Source: Symplocastrum torsivum CPER-KK1
GTDB lineage: Bacteria; Cyanobacteriota; Cyanobacteriia; Cyanobacteriales; Coleofasciculaceae
Direction of reading: 5' to 3'
Length of the DNA: 64,000 bases
NCBI GenBank assembly: GCA_019358875.1
Contig: JAHHIF010000026.1
Location: 32,886-96,885 of the forward strand
Made by a program: the position numbers and the translations under genes. Below the pieces are notes generated by a model. That model did no database searches, was not told the DNA's origin, and was given only the letters and a program-made list of their open reading frames with translations. Positions within the stretch are counted from its first letter, which is position 1, and every line of letters starts with the position of its first letter. Shown piece after piece: positions 1 through 7,870 of the stretch.

Positions 1-370
1 TTCGGCTTATCCTTCCTCGCAACAAGATATTTCTAGCAATTACCTCAGTCCCTTTATTCAACTTCATGGGTAATATATCGTGTGTTATCGAAACTAATTC
101 TTCCGATAGCTTAATAACTTGAACCTCCTCTAACATATAAGCTTCTAGAATATCTGTGAGTGTTCCATCAGTTGTTAAAATAAGTCTTTGGAAAGTACTC
201 AATTCCGATGGATTGATATGATGACGAGTTAATGATTGCTGTAGATCGGTTCTCATAATTTGGTCTTGTTTCTTAGAGATGCTAGTTATGACTTGTTGCT
301 GAGTAACTTTTATAATTTGGTCTTGTTGCTTAGGAATACAAGTCAGAACTTGCTGATGAGTAGTACTCAT
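1..370 (-). CDS. Chorismate pyruvate-lyase family protein (DUF98/UbiC-like), partial
   Basis: The reading frame opens at an ATG (368-370) with GGAG about 12 nt upstream and stays open for 123 codons to the window edge, so the C-terminal part is missing. The segment LSTFQRLILTTDGTLTD followed by LEAY, and the later RNILLRGRIS, match the pattern of the DUF98 chorismate-lyase family (as I know it from mycobacterial Rv2949c and cyanobacterial relatives). These enzymes split chorismate into 4-hydroxybenzoate and pyruvate in the cytosol. The first 45 residues are a Gln/Lys-rich extension holding two copies of a KxQDQI unit, which is not part of the usual family core. The gene lies downstream of a chorismatase, ligase, monooxygenase and ACP on the same strand, so it probably feeds that pathway. 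It could instead be the plastoquinone-pathway enzyme. Family call fairly firm; role inferred. Confidence 0.72.
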   Translation of the reverse strand, partial: MSTTHQQVLTCIPKQQDQIIKVTQQQVITSISKKQDQIMRTDLQQSLTRHHINPSELSTFQRLILTTDGTLTDILEAYMLEEVQVIKLSEELVSITHDILPMKLNKGTEVIARNILLRGRISR

Positions 371-737
371 GATTTGACCTTGCTCCTTTTTATTGATTAC
401 TAGAGAGATGTTAACTTTCTGCGTTAACTAGTTAAAGAAGACAGCCGTTCCTAAACACAAGAGAGACAAGTCTCAATTGCGTAGTTTAAGTAAACTATAA
501 GGGTGGAGCCTAATCCTGTAGCTCGATAACTGTTTAAGGGCTTATCAGGATTTTGCTGAGGCTGTTTTTGTGGAGATGCCGGAGAAAGATGACCGTCTAA
601 TCTTTGTCGTGAGTTTATTTTTGTAACACGTTAGATTTTTCAGACTTTAGCTGTTTTTTGACTGGCTTCCACCCTTTAGTCTTTGTTAATGAATAGCCTT
701 GTGCTGAACGTCCTTTAACTTCTGATGCTTCGGCTAT
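371..737. other. Intergenic region between the ACP and chorismate-lyase genes
   Basis: No ORF that I believe in. It holds GTTAAC at 410-415 and 423-428 and GTTAAA at 431-436, a short cluster of near-identical hexamers just upstream of the chorismate-lyase start, and the dyad AGTTTA-AG-TAAACT near 484-497. These may be regulator binding sites, or the lyase gene may have its own promoter here. No clear terminator seen. Confidence 0.35.
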
Positions 738-1013
738 TTACACTTTGACAGAGGTAGGGATAACCTCTTGCTTGTTTTTGATCAATTCAGTGATATTAGC
801 CAAGGTGCGAAAGTTATCAACGTCGATTTCACAAGTTTCAAAGGTTACACCAAAGGCATCTTGCAAGTTCATCACAAGCATCATGGCGTTGATAGAATCT
901 AAACCGAGGCTGAAAAGATCTACATCGTCTAGTAGTTCTTCACTACTGACATTTGGCATAATCTCTAGAACAACACTGTGGCTTTTCTGCTTGATATCTT
1001 CAAAGCTTTCCAT
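738..1013 (-). CDS. Free-standing acyl carrier protein
   Basis: A 91-residue acidic, helical protein with the phosphopantetheine attachment motif LGLDSINAM; the serine is residue 40. Acyl carrier proteins hold acyl or aryl groups as thioesters on a 4'-phosphopantetheine arm. The divergence from fatty-acid AcpP and the neighbours (AMP-ligase, chorismatase, monooxygenase) suggest it carries a hydroxybenzoyl or related group for a dedicated pathway, comparable to XanC in xanthomonadin synthesis. The ATG at 1011-1013 was chosen over a GTG three codons upstream because a GGTGGGA-type stretch precedes it; both are possible. Carrier identity is solid, cargo is inferred. Confidence 0.85.
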   Translation of the reverse strand: MESFEDIKQKSHSVVLEIMPNVSSEELLDDVDLFSLGLDSINAMMLVMNLQDAFGVTFETCEIDVDNFRTLANITELIKNKQEVIPTSVKV

Positions 1014-1121
1014 AATTCCCACCCTTCTCTTGACAAGCTAGATTTTTATTCCTGGATACGAGGCTTAATCTGCCTCTGTTTAGGGCAGTTACCCTGTTAT
1101 TTCAGTTGCATTTCAGTACTA

Positions 1122-2213
1122 TCAAACAACTGAAGCAAGGGCTGAGGCTGCCTTTACCTGATTGGTGAAGTAGGGCATGACTTCCCTAGAAAATAGGCGT
1201 ATTGAGGATTCTGCGGCTTCAACTGGTAGCGTGTTGAAGTTCACCTGTAGTGAGGCGATTTCAAAGCCACCGACTTGCTGGTGATAATCTGCGATCGCTT
1301 CTCGTATATCCTTCGGTGTCCCAACCCAAGCTGCACCCTTAGCAACCTGAGACTCAAACGTTTCTTCCTTAAGTCCCGCAATAATCTTGTCGTAACCTGG
1401 GTAATCAGCAGAACTCGAACCCGAAGTCCAGTCTGAGGCGGCATCAACCAGAGACTCTAGATAGTCGTTAAGTGGCTGACGTGCGATCGCAACTGCTTCT
1501 GCATTACTCAACGAGCAAAACATATGAAACGCCAACATCACTCGCCCCTGCCCTGGATGCCCTGCTGACTTCCAAGCATCGCGATACAGCCCAATCAATT
1601 CTGCCATCTTGCCACCAGCGAGGGGAATCGCCATCAACCCGTAGCCTTTTTTCCCCGCAGCAACAAACGATTCAGGAGTCGCCAGCGCCGCTATCCAGAA
1701 CGGTGGACGTGACTTCTGAGTTGGGCGGGGTAACGAGGTAACGTTCTTGAAGCTGTGGAACTGCCCTTCCATCGTCACGTCTTCTTCCTCAAGCAGACGG
1801 CGCACCTGTTCTACCCCTTCCTCAAAGCGCGCACGACTCTCACTCAAGCTAACGCCAAACCGGACGAACTCATGAGGCAGGAAAGCACGCGCAAAACCGA
1901 CTTCCAGACGCCCATTGGAAATCGCGTCTAGCATCCCAATTTCTCCCGCCAGTTTCAACGAGTGATTGAATGCCGGTAGAACCGCGCCAGTAATCAAACG
2001 GGCATTCCGGGTACGCTGGGAAGCGGCTGTCAGAAAGACAATCGGGTTAGGGCTGTAGCCACCGTAGGGGTGAAAGTAATGTTCGACAATACGGACGTTG
2101 GTATAACCTAACTCATCACAGAGGCTGACGAGGTGTAAAGCCTCATTAAAATACTGTTGTCCAGATTTCTGGTTAGGTGCAACGTCAGGGAAAAACTGTA
2201 GTCCGAATTCCAT
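1122..2213 (-). CDS. Luciferase-like flavin monooxygenase (LLM family)
   Basis: A 363-residue protein of the bacterial luciferase-like fold. It opens with MEFGLQFFPD, contains the RIVEHYFHPYGG segment near the flavin site, the AAASQRT/TGAVLPAFNH region and the GRLEVGFARAF segment typical of family members found in natural-product clusters. Such enzymes use reduced FMN and O2 to hydroxylate or otherwise oxidise a substrate, often one bound to a carrier protein. The start is set at the ATG with AGGAG seven nt upstream (2220-2224); a longer frame begins at a TTG at 2270 but has no ribosome site. It sits between ACP and ligase genes on the same strand. The substrate cannot be told from sequence; an ACP-bound aryl or polyketide intermediate is my inference. 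Confidence 0.85.
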   Translation of the reverse strand: MEFGLQFFPDVAPNQKSGQQYFNEALHLVSLCDELGYTNVRIVEHYFHPYGGYSPNPIVFLTAASQRTRNARLITGAVLPAFNHSLKLAGEIGMLDAISNGRLEVGFARAFLPHEFVRFGVSLSESRARFEEGVEQVRRLLEEEDVTMEGQFHSFKNVTSLPRPTQKSRPPFWIAALATPESFVAAGKKGYGLMAIPLAGGKMAELIGLYRDAWKSAGHPGQGRVMLAFHMFCSLSNAEAVAIARQPLNDYLESLVDAASDWTSGSSSADYPGYDKIIAGLKEETFESQVAKGAAWVGTPKDIREAIADYHQQVGGFEIASLQVNFNTLPVEAAESSIRLFSREVMPYFTNQVKAASALASVV

Positions 2214-2361
2214 AAGATACTCCTGTTGTGGCAGTTGAAAAATGCTTTTACGGATTGCCTGAATCGTCAAAGAACCTATACAACTACTGAGAGATGAGTA
2301 TCCAACGTTTGCAGTGTCATAATGTTTACAGTCCTTAATGATCTATGTGGTTTTTAGGGCT

Positions 2362-2397
2362 GCCTCTGCCAGAGCGGGTCAAACTTGTGGCAGGGGC
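2362..2397. repeat. Stem-loop downstream of the AMP-ligase gene
   Basis: Arms GCCTCTGCCA (2362-2371) and TGGCAGGGGC (2388-2397) pair with one mismatch around a 16-nt loop. There is no proper T-run on either strand, so it is not a standard terminator. It could attenuate transcription between ligase and monooxygenase or stabilise one message. Confidence 0.4.
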
Positions 2398-2469
2398 TTT
2401 AACTTAAGTGATTGTAAATGCACCACTGATTTAGGTTAGATACTCATTCGCCTGTTGTATGCTCTCAAC

Positions 2470-3990
2470 CTAAACCTTTTTCCTCAAAACCTTACCTAGG
2501 GGATTTTTCGGTAATTCTTGGCGGAACTCGATGAATTTTGGAGTTTTGTAGTCGGCTAGCTTGTCTTTACAGAACGCCAAGATATCTTGCTCTTTACATT
2601 CCCCATTCAAGACAAGAACTGCCTTAACCATCTCGCCGCCTAGGGGAGCTTTAGTTCCGACAACAACAGCTTCCGCTACCTTGGGATGAGTCATCAAGAC
2701 ATCCTCTACTTCTAGAGGGTCTACTTTGTGTCCGCCAGTGTCAATAAAGATTTTCTTCCGTCCAGTTAGGTAAAGACGCCCTTGTTCATCTTTTTTCCCT
2801 AAGTCACCTGTAAAGAAGTGACCATCTTGGAACGCCTCTTTATTCACTTCTGGTAAGTTGTAATACCCTGTTGTTAGGGTTTCGCTTTTGATGACGAACT
2901 CCCCAATGTCACCAGTAGGCAATTCATTACCCTCGTCATCCATCACCTTGATTTCTACATTCTTCATCGGTAAACCGATGGAATCGTACTGAAGGTCAGC
3001 TTCATCCTCTAAGTTGATCGCAACAGCCCCTGCCTCTGTACAACCATAAAGTTGTCTGAGAGGAATACCAAATCGGTGCAGGAATTTATCAAAAGTATCT
3101 TTGGATAAGAAGTTCCCTGCTGAGATACAGGCTCTCAAACTCGCGAAATCTACTTGAGTCTGATAGGGCGTTGCTGCCAGAATACTATAGATGTAAGGTA
3201 CGGCTGGCAGAATCGTAATCTCCTCGGTTTCTATGAGATTTAAGACTCGCGGACAGCGGAAAACGAATGGCATCTCAACAGCAACGCCATTCTGAATAAA
3301 TTGCTCTAGTATTACTAGGGTTGCTCCTGTAAAGGTAGCTGCTAGTAAGCATTCTCCAAACCCATAAGCGTGAAACAGCGGTACTATGCACAAGATATTG
3401 TCGGACGCTGTGACGTTTAGGGTAGTTACACAATTGTTCGCTTGGTGAAAGAGGTTCTTTTGAGTTCTCGATACTCGTTTCGGTCTTCCTGTAGAACCAG
3501 ACGAGTACTGATAAATGACATCTCCTTCATAGGGTGCTGTCTCTTCAAAATTAGCCGTGTCTTTTTGAATGAGGTCATTAAAGGAAGCACTTGATGGATA
3601 AACTCCATCAATCACAACCAGCTCGATTTTTCTGTCGAATTTTGAGATAACCTTCTGGCAAAGTTCAGCCCGTGCCATGTCGGTAATGATGACACTCGCG
3701 CCAGTATCACTGATGTAAAAGTTGATTTCAGCTTCTTTAAACATGGGGTTTAAAGGAAGTGCGATCGCCTTCAACGTAGCTGCCGCATAGAAGCTGATGA
3801 CAAACTCTGGGCAGTTTGGTAAAATTATGGCAATGGAGTCAGATTTCTCGACACCTATTGAACGTAGTCCGTTGCTTAATCCAACGACTTTTGTATAAAG
3901 CTCTTGGTAGTTTAGCCTCAGTTTGTCGTAGACAAGAGCCGTTTTTTCAGGATAGCGTTCAACCGTCTTGAGCAAAGTTTGATGCAGCAT
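2470..3990 (-). CDS. AMP-forming aryl/acyl ligase (ANL superfamily)
   Basis: A 506-residue adenylate-forming enzyme. The phosphate-binding loop YSSGSTGRPK is at residues 162-171, the A5 motif YGCTEAG, the TGDLG motif, and the C-terminal catalytic lysine in NPLGK (about residue 500) are all present, so it should be active. Family members activate a carboxylic acid with ATP and pass it to CoA or a carrier-protein thiol. Its place next to a chorismatase and a lone ACP resembles XanA2, which loads 3-hydroxybenzoate on the ACP XanC in Xanthomonas. A role as hydroxybenzoate:ACP ligase is thus likely but inferred; a fatty-acid or benzoate-CoA ligase role cannot be excluded. The start ATG has GAGG seven nt upstream. 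Confidence 0.85.
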   Translation of the reverse strand: MLHQTLLKTVERYPEKTALVYDKLRLNYQELYTKVVGLSNGLRSIGVEKSDSIAIILPNCPEFVISFYAAATLKAIALPLNPMFKEAEINFYISDTGASVIITDMARAELCQKVISKFDRKIELVVIDGVYPSSASFNDLIQKDTANFEETAPYEGDVIYQYSSGSTGRPKRVSRTQKNLFHQANNCVTTLNVTASDNILCIVPLFHAYGFGECLLAATFTGATLVILEQFIQNGVAVEMPFVFRCPRVLNLIETEEITILPAVPYIYSILAATPYQTQVDFASLRACISAGNFLSKDTFDKFLHRFGIPLRQLYGCTEAGAVAINLEDEADLQYDSIGLPMKNVEIKVMDDEGNELPTGDIGEFVIKSETLTTGYYNLPEVNKEAFQDGHFFTGDLGKKDEQGRLYLTGRKKIFIDTGGHKVDPLEVEDVLMTHPKVAEAVVVGTKAPLGGEMVKAVLVLNGECKEQDILAFCKDKLADYKTPKFIEFRQELPKNPLGKVLRKKV

Positions 3991-4085
3991 GGTAGAGCCT
4001 CGCTGATTTGAACTATTAGAGTTTTCCCAATTGGAATTCGGGAAAGTTCAGGTTAATCAGAGTCTAGGTATTACAGAGTAAAATT

Positions 4086-4155
4086 CTTGCAAAAGTCAAA
4101 GCTAGCGGCGTAGCTATAGTACTTATCACTCCGGTCCTTCCTTTTTATGCAAGAA
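4086..4155. repeat. Short inverted repeat resembling the end of an IS5-type element
   Basis: TTCTTGCA (4086-4093) and TGCAAGAA (4148-4155) are inverted around about 54 bp. The left part reads TCTTGCAAAAGTC, identical over 13 nt to the presumed terminal repeat of the IS at 63810. This may be a scar or miniature relative of that element between the chorismatase and ligase genes. Short match, so uncertain. Confidence 0.3.
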
Positions 4156-4216
4156 ACGCAAATTTTGCGGGAATTTTTACACTGGAGGGTAAATCGATAG
4201 TTTGAGCGATCGCAAG

Positions 4217-5194
4217 TTACCGTTCTGTAATGATCGCTTCGATTTCTAGATCTAACTCTGAACGGCAGATATCCGAGCGAAGATAGAGGATATGGTCGTC
4301 TTCAGACGCAAAAATGCTTTGAGAAAACAGGTTGCGGACGTATTCTACATCTTCTAGATGTCTGATATAGACCTTAAAAGTTCGGTCATATTTTGCCGGA
4401 TCGGGCATAGTTCCGTGATAACTCAGCCGTTCATGTAATAAACCCATCCGTTCAAATACCAGACTCATGTTGTCAAGAGTGGTATGCAACTGTTCACTAA
4501 TATTCCTGAGAGTTACTGATTCGTGACTCTTAATACTAGCGGTTCCCGATAAATAGCCAACTTGTTTGCCATCCTGATACACTACCGTACCTCGTGCAAA
4601 ACTCGGCGCTCTTGGCCCATACTGTTTGGGATAGTGGAAAGCTGGGACTTGTTCAGGATTTTCCGTATTAGTCGCTGTTTCTTTACCTGCGATGAAATAA
4701 AGAACCAATTTGTTGTCGTTGATACCAACGGCTGAGGCAGCAGGCATTTTAACATTGAAATCTTCACCATAGAAGGCTTCAAATGCCAAAGAACGACCCT
4801 TGCAAAAAGAACGGTAGTTTTCTAAGTCAAAGGCTTCTTCGTTAATGTAGGGAACATAGTTCCAGACACGGTATAAGTTCCAGTCTTTGGTCAACTCTAA
4901 GAAGTTGAGATAAATCTCATAGGCTGACTGTTCTAAAGGAAAGTCTACTTCTTTGACCAATGCTCCAGCGAATCTATCGGCTGTTTCAACGATATGAAAC
5001 CCTAACTTTTGGTAGATTCGTCCCGGCTGAGAAATTATGTACTCTGTATCGTGTTGACCTAAGATAGGGATTTTTACCGATAAGTCAACGGTATTCCCGG
5101 TAGTGATGCAAGCCGTCTGATTCTGACCAAAACGAACGCGAAGGCTTTGGGTTTCTAGACCAACACCTGGAAGAGTTGTAAGGGAAAGAGTCAT
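4217..5194 (-). CDS. Chorismatase, FkbO/Hyg5/XanB2 family
   Basis: A 325-residue protein with family segments LYRVWNYVPYIN, YRSFCKGRSLAFEAF, MPAASAVGI, then ENPEQVPAFHYPKQYGPRAP and SGTASIKSHES. These match chorismatases, which hydrolyse or rearrange chorismate to 3,4-dihydroxycyclohexadiene carboxylate (FkbO) or 3-hydroxybenzoate (Hyg5, XanB2), providing starter units for polyketides and aryl polyenes. A cysteine in DICRSEL (about residue 310) lies where, as I recall, 3-hydroxybenzoate-forming enzymes have one; this needs an alignment. The start is the ATG with GGAGG eight nt upstream; a longer frame reaches 5239 without a ribosome site. It appears to be the first gene of a minus-strand set running to the left edge, so it likely defines the pathway precursor. 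Confidence 0.88.
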   Translation of the reverse strand: MTLSLTTLPGVGLETQSLRVRFGQNQTACITTGNTVDLSVKIPILGQHDTEYIISQPGRIYQKLGFHIVETADRFAGALVKEVDFPLEQSAYEIYLNFLELTKDWNLYRVWNYVPYINEEAFDLENYRSFCKGRSLAFEAFYGEDFNVKMPAASAVGINDNKLVLYFIAGKETATNTENPEQVPAFHYPKQYGPRAPSFARGTVVYQDGKQVGYLSGTASIKSHESVTLRNISEQLHTTLDNMSLVFERMGLLHERLSYHGTMPDPAKYDRTFKVYIRHLEDVEYVRNLFSQSIFASEDDHILYLRSDICRSELDLEIEAIITER

Positions 5195-5706
5195 CTTTGT
5201 GACCTCCAAAATAAAGCAGATACACGGCGAGATATCCACAACTATCTTCTTCTAAAAGACTGGGAACAATAGTTGTAAATAGCTCTCTCGTTCAGAACTG
5301 AAAGTTATTTTTGAATCACTCTTAAGCGTTGTCGAAAATAATTACACGATCCCCTGGAATTGGATAGAGCTATCTGTAAAACTTTATCAAAACTATATAA
5401 AGAAATATTGCGTTTTTCCTTAAATTGGAGTAGAGCAGACGCAAAAGCCTTTGGCTGTAAGAAGTCGTTAAGTGTTTACAAATAAAAAAAGTTTGCCTTG
5501 ACGTGTGAAGTCTCGGCAAAGATTGCTGAATTATGCATAAAACTTTTAATCGTTACAGTTGCCCATGTTGATTGAGACGAGAGGTTCTTAAGTAGTTGCA
5601 CAAAATTAATTACACAAAATCTAGGTGAAATTCTTGCCTGGTAAAGAATCAGTATGTAATTAATTCTGTTTGGTTACTTATTCATCGCCATACCGATGAG
5701 GAAGAA
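5195..5706. promoter_or_regulatory. Long upstream region of the chorismatase gene set
   Basis: More than 500 bases without a gene. It must hold the promoter of the minus-strand chorismatase set. A dyad TTCAG-AA-CTGAA (5291-5302) lies about 100 bp upstream of the start codon and could be an operator; the stretch around 5380-5420 is very AT-rich. No confident -35/-10 pair was assigned. Confidence 0.35.
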
Positions 5707-5738
5707 GCGATAGTCGGCGGATACACGCCGATAATCGC
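5707..5738. terminator. Stem-loop after the MBL hydrolase gene
   Basis: GCGATAGTCGGCG (5707-5719) pairs with CGCCGATAATCGC (5726-5738) over 11 of 13 positions with a six-base loop. It lies 20 bp past the stop of the minus-strand MBL gene and separates it from the chorismatase promoter region. No U-tract follows, so termination is likely but not certain. Confidence 0.45.
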
Positions 5739-5758
5739 CAGTTAAACTGAGGAAATTT

Positions 5759-6598
5759 CTAGTTTTGAGATTTACTCGTAGGGTCAGCGAACGCTTTGAA
5801 CTCAACAGCGTCATGACTACAGAAGAGGCGCACACCCCTACTATGATCAAGTGATAACTCGCGTAGCCGATCTTGATTAAGGAGCCGCGCCTTGCGATCC
5901 ACCTCCATCATCCACTGGTAAGCACGTAGTCCCGGTGTGCAGTGGCGCTTGGGATTCATCTCGTGCCGATAAAAGTAGGCATCGCCTGCATTCAAGAGCC
6001 AACCCTCTGATGTCTCAATGGCAATACCAGCATGACCTCGCGTGTGACCAGCAAGCGGAATTAGGAGAATCTCCGGAGGCAGTCCATCAAGGTTACGGAC
6101 TGCCTCAAAACCGAACCAGGGTTCACCCCCTGCTGAATAGTACTGCCAGTGTTTGACTTCATCCCACTGTCCTGGCCGATAGCGCCGACTGGCGATGAAA
6201 CCGCCCCGATCCTGTGCGGCATCCATTTCAACCTGCATAATGTGTACCGTTGCTTCAGGGAAATCCTCTAGACCGCCTGCATGATCGAAATCGAGATGGG
6301 TTAGCACAATGTGCCGCACATCACTTGCAGAAAATCCGAGTTGCTCAACCTGATGGATCGCCGTGTACTTGCGCTCAAACTGGATGTTATTAAAGTGGAT
6401 GAAAAATGGACTAAGCCGTGAGTAAGGCGACTGAACATCACGCAGTCCAAAACCAGTATCAATGAGAACCAGTCCCTGATTTGTTTCAACGAGCAGGCAG
6501 TGGCAGACAAGGCGAGCCGTTAGCCCAGGGCTGAACCCATCGAAGAGTGCCCCGCCTATCGGACACATGCAGCCGCAGTTGAGATGATGAATTCGCAT
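5759..6598 (-). CDS. MBL-fold metallohydrolase, AHL-lactonase-like
   Basis: A 279-residue metallo-beta-lactamase-fold hydrolase. The metal motif reads T-HLDFDHAGG (H101, D103, D105, H106), followed by GHTRGHAG, GDAYFY and a late SHD. The order is that of the N-acyl homoserine lactonase-type group, but the second histidine of the usual HxHxDH is aspartate here, as in some related hydrolases. Lactone or ester hydrolysis is therefore likely while the substrate is open. It is 26 bp downstream of the alcohol dehydrogenase gene on the same strand, so the two are probably co-transcribed. A stem-loop follows its stop. Confidence 0.78.
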   Translation of the reverse strand: MRIHHLNCGCMCPIGGALFDGFSPGLTARLVCHCLLVETNQGLVLIDTGFGLRDVQSPYSRLSPFFIHFNNIQFERKYTAIHQVEQLGFSASDVRHIVLTHLDFDHAGGLEDFPEATVHIMQVEMDAAQDRGGFIASRRYRPGQWDEVKHWQYYSAGGEPWFGFEAVRNLDGLPPEILLIPLAGHTRGHAGIAIETSEGWLLNAGDAYFYRHEMNPKRHCTPGLRAYQWMMEVDRKARLLNQDRLRELSLDHSRGVRLFCSHDAVEFKAFADPTSKSQN

Positions 6599-6624
6599 GA
6601 ATACTCTATTACGTCTCTGACTGC

Positions 6625-7791
6625 TTAGGGTTTGAGGACAATTTTGATGCAGTTGTCTTTTTTGTCCTTGAAAATCTCGTAGCCGTGCGGGGCTTGCTCT
6701 AGTGGTAGACGGTGGGTGATCACGAACGATGGATCGATATCGCCATTTTGAACATGATCTAGTAACGGCTGCAAGTATCGATGAACGTGTGTTTGCCCTG
6801 TTTTCATGGTTAAGCCTTTGTTCATAAAAGCACCCATCGGCATTTTGTCTACAAAGCCTGTGTAAACACCGGGAACCGATACCGTACCCCCTTTGCGACA
6901 GGCAACGATCGCTTGACGCAACACATTGGGTCGGTCAGTTTCTAAACGCACCGCTTGCTTGGCTTTGTCATAGAAGCCTTCCAAACCCAGTCCGTGAGCT
7001 TCCATTCCTACCGCATCCATTACCGAGTCGGGACCACGCCCACCTGTCATCTCCTTCAGGGCTTCACCCACCTCGATTTCCTCATAGTTCAAGACTTCTG
7101 CCCCACCTTCTTTCGCCATCTGGAGACGTTCGGGAACGCGATCAATCGCAATGACACGCCCAGCACCCAGCATAAAGGCACTTCTAATAGCAAACTGCCC
7201 AACCGGTCCACAACCCCAAATCGCAACAGTATCTCCTGGCTCAATGTCACAGTTTTCTGCTGCCATATATCCGGTAGGAAAGATATCGGTGAAAAATAGG
7301 ACTTGTTCGTCTGTTAGTCCATCGGGAATCTTGAACAAACCAACATCAGCAAAGGGAACACGGGCATACTCCGCTTGACCTCCCGCGTAGCCCCCTGTCA
7401 GATGGGAGTAGCCGAAAAGTCCCGATGGGGAATGACCCATCATTTGTTCTGCCATCCAAGCATTGGGGTTGGAGTTATCGCACAGTGACCATAAACTGCG
7501 GTTGCAGAAGAAACACGATCCGCAGGAAATGGTAAAGGGGACAACTACGCGATCGCCTACTTTCACATTCTTAACGCTACTGCCTAGCTCAACGACTTCT
7601 CCCATGAATTCATGACCCAGAATGTCGCCCGGTTTCATGGTTGGGTTGTAGCCGTCATAAAGATGTAAATCAGAACCACAGATTGCTGTTGACGTGATTT
7701 TAACAATCGCATCACGCGGATTAATAATTTTTGGGTCGGGTACGGTTTCGACTTGCACATTGTGAGTACCTTCCCAGCAAACTGCTTTCAT
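6625..7791 (-). CDS. Zinc-dependent alcohol dehydrogenase (formaldehyde-dehydrogenase-like)
   Basis: A 388-residue medium-chain dehydrogenase. The catalytic zinc ligands are seen in AICGSDLH and GHEFMGEV, and structural-zinc cysteines in SCGSCFFCNRSLWSLC. The Rossmann glycine pattern is WGCGPVGQFA with an acidic residue in AIDRVPER that suggests NAD+. The lobe of extra sequence around MGHSPSGLFGYSHLTGG is like that of glutathione-independent formaldehyde dehydrogenase relatives. Such proteins oxidise alcohols or aldehydes; the substrate here is unknown. It lies between an SDR gene (79 bp upstream) and the MBL hydrolase (26 bp downstream), probably one transcript that may respond to stress or detoxify carbonyl compounds. 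Confidence 0.85.
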   Translation of the reverse strand: MKAVCWEGTHNVQVETVPDPKIINPRDAIVKITSTAICGSDLHLYDGYNPTMKPGDILGHEFMGEVVELGSSVKNVKVGDRVVVPFTISCGSCFFCNRSLWSLCDNSNPNAWMAEQMMGHSPSGLFGYSHLTGGYAGGQAEYARVPFADVGLFKIPDGLTDEQVLFFTDIFPTGYMAAENCDIEPGDTVAIWGCGPVGQFAIRSAFMLGAGRVIAIDRVPERLQMAKEGGAEVLNYEEIEVGEALKEMTGGRGPDSVMDAVGMEAHGLGLEGFYDKAKQAVRLETDRPNVLRQAIVACRKGGTVSVPGVYTGFVDKMPMGAFMNKGLTMKTGQTHVHRYLQPLLDHVQNGDIDPSFVITHRLPLEQAPHGYEIFKDKKDNCIKIVLKP

Positions 7792-7870
7792 CTATTTAAA
7801 TTCCTAAAGTGTATTTCGATGTTCTTGACAAATCGTGGAGTCCTCAAGCGATGAGAGTTCAACCTAAGGA

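Noticed and set aside
745..1041. 98-codon plus-strand ORF over the ACP gene
   Set aside because: It is the antisense shadow of a well-supported ACP gene and shows no family features.
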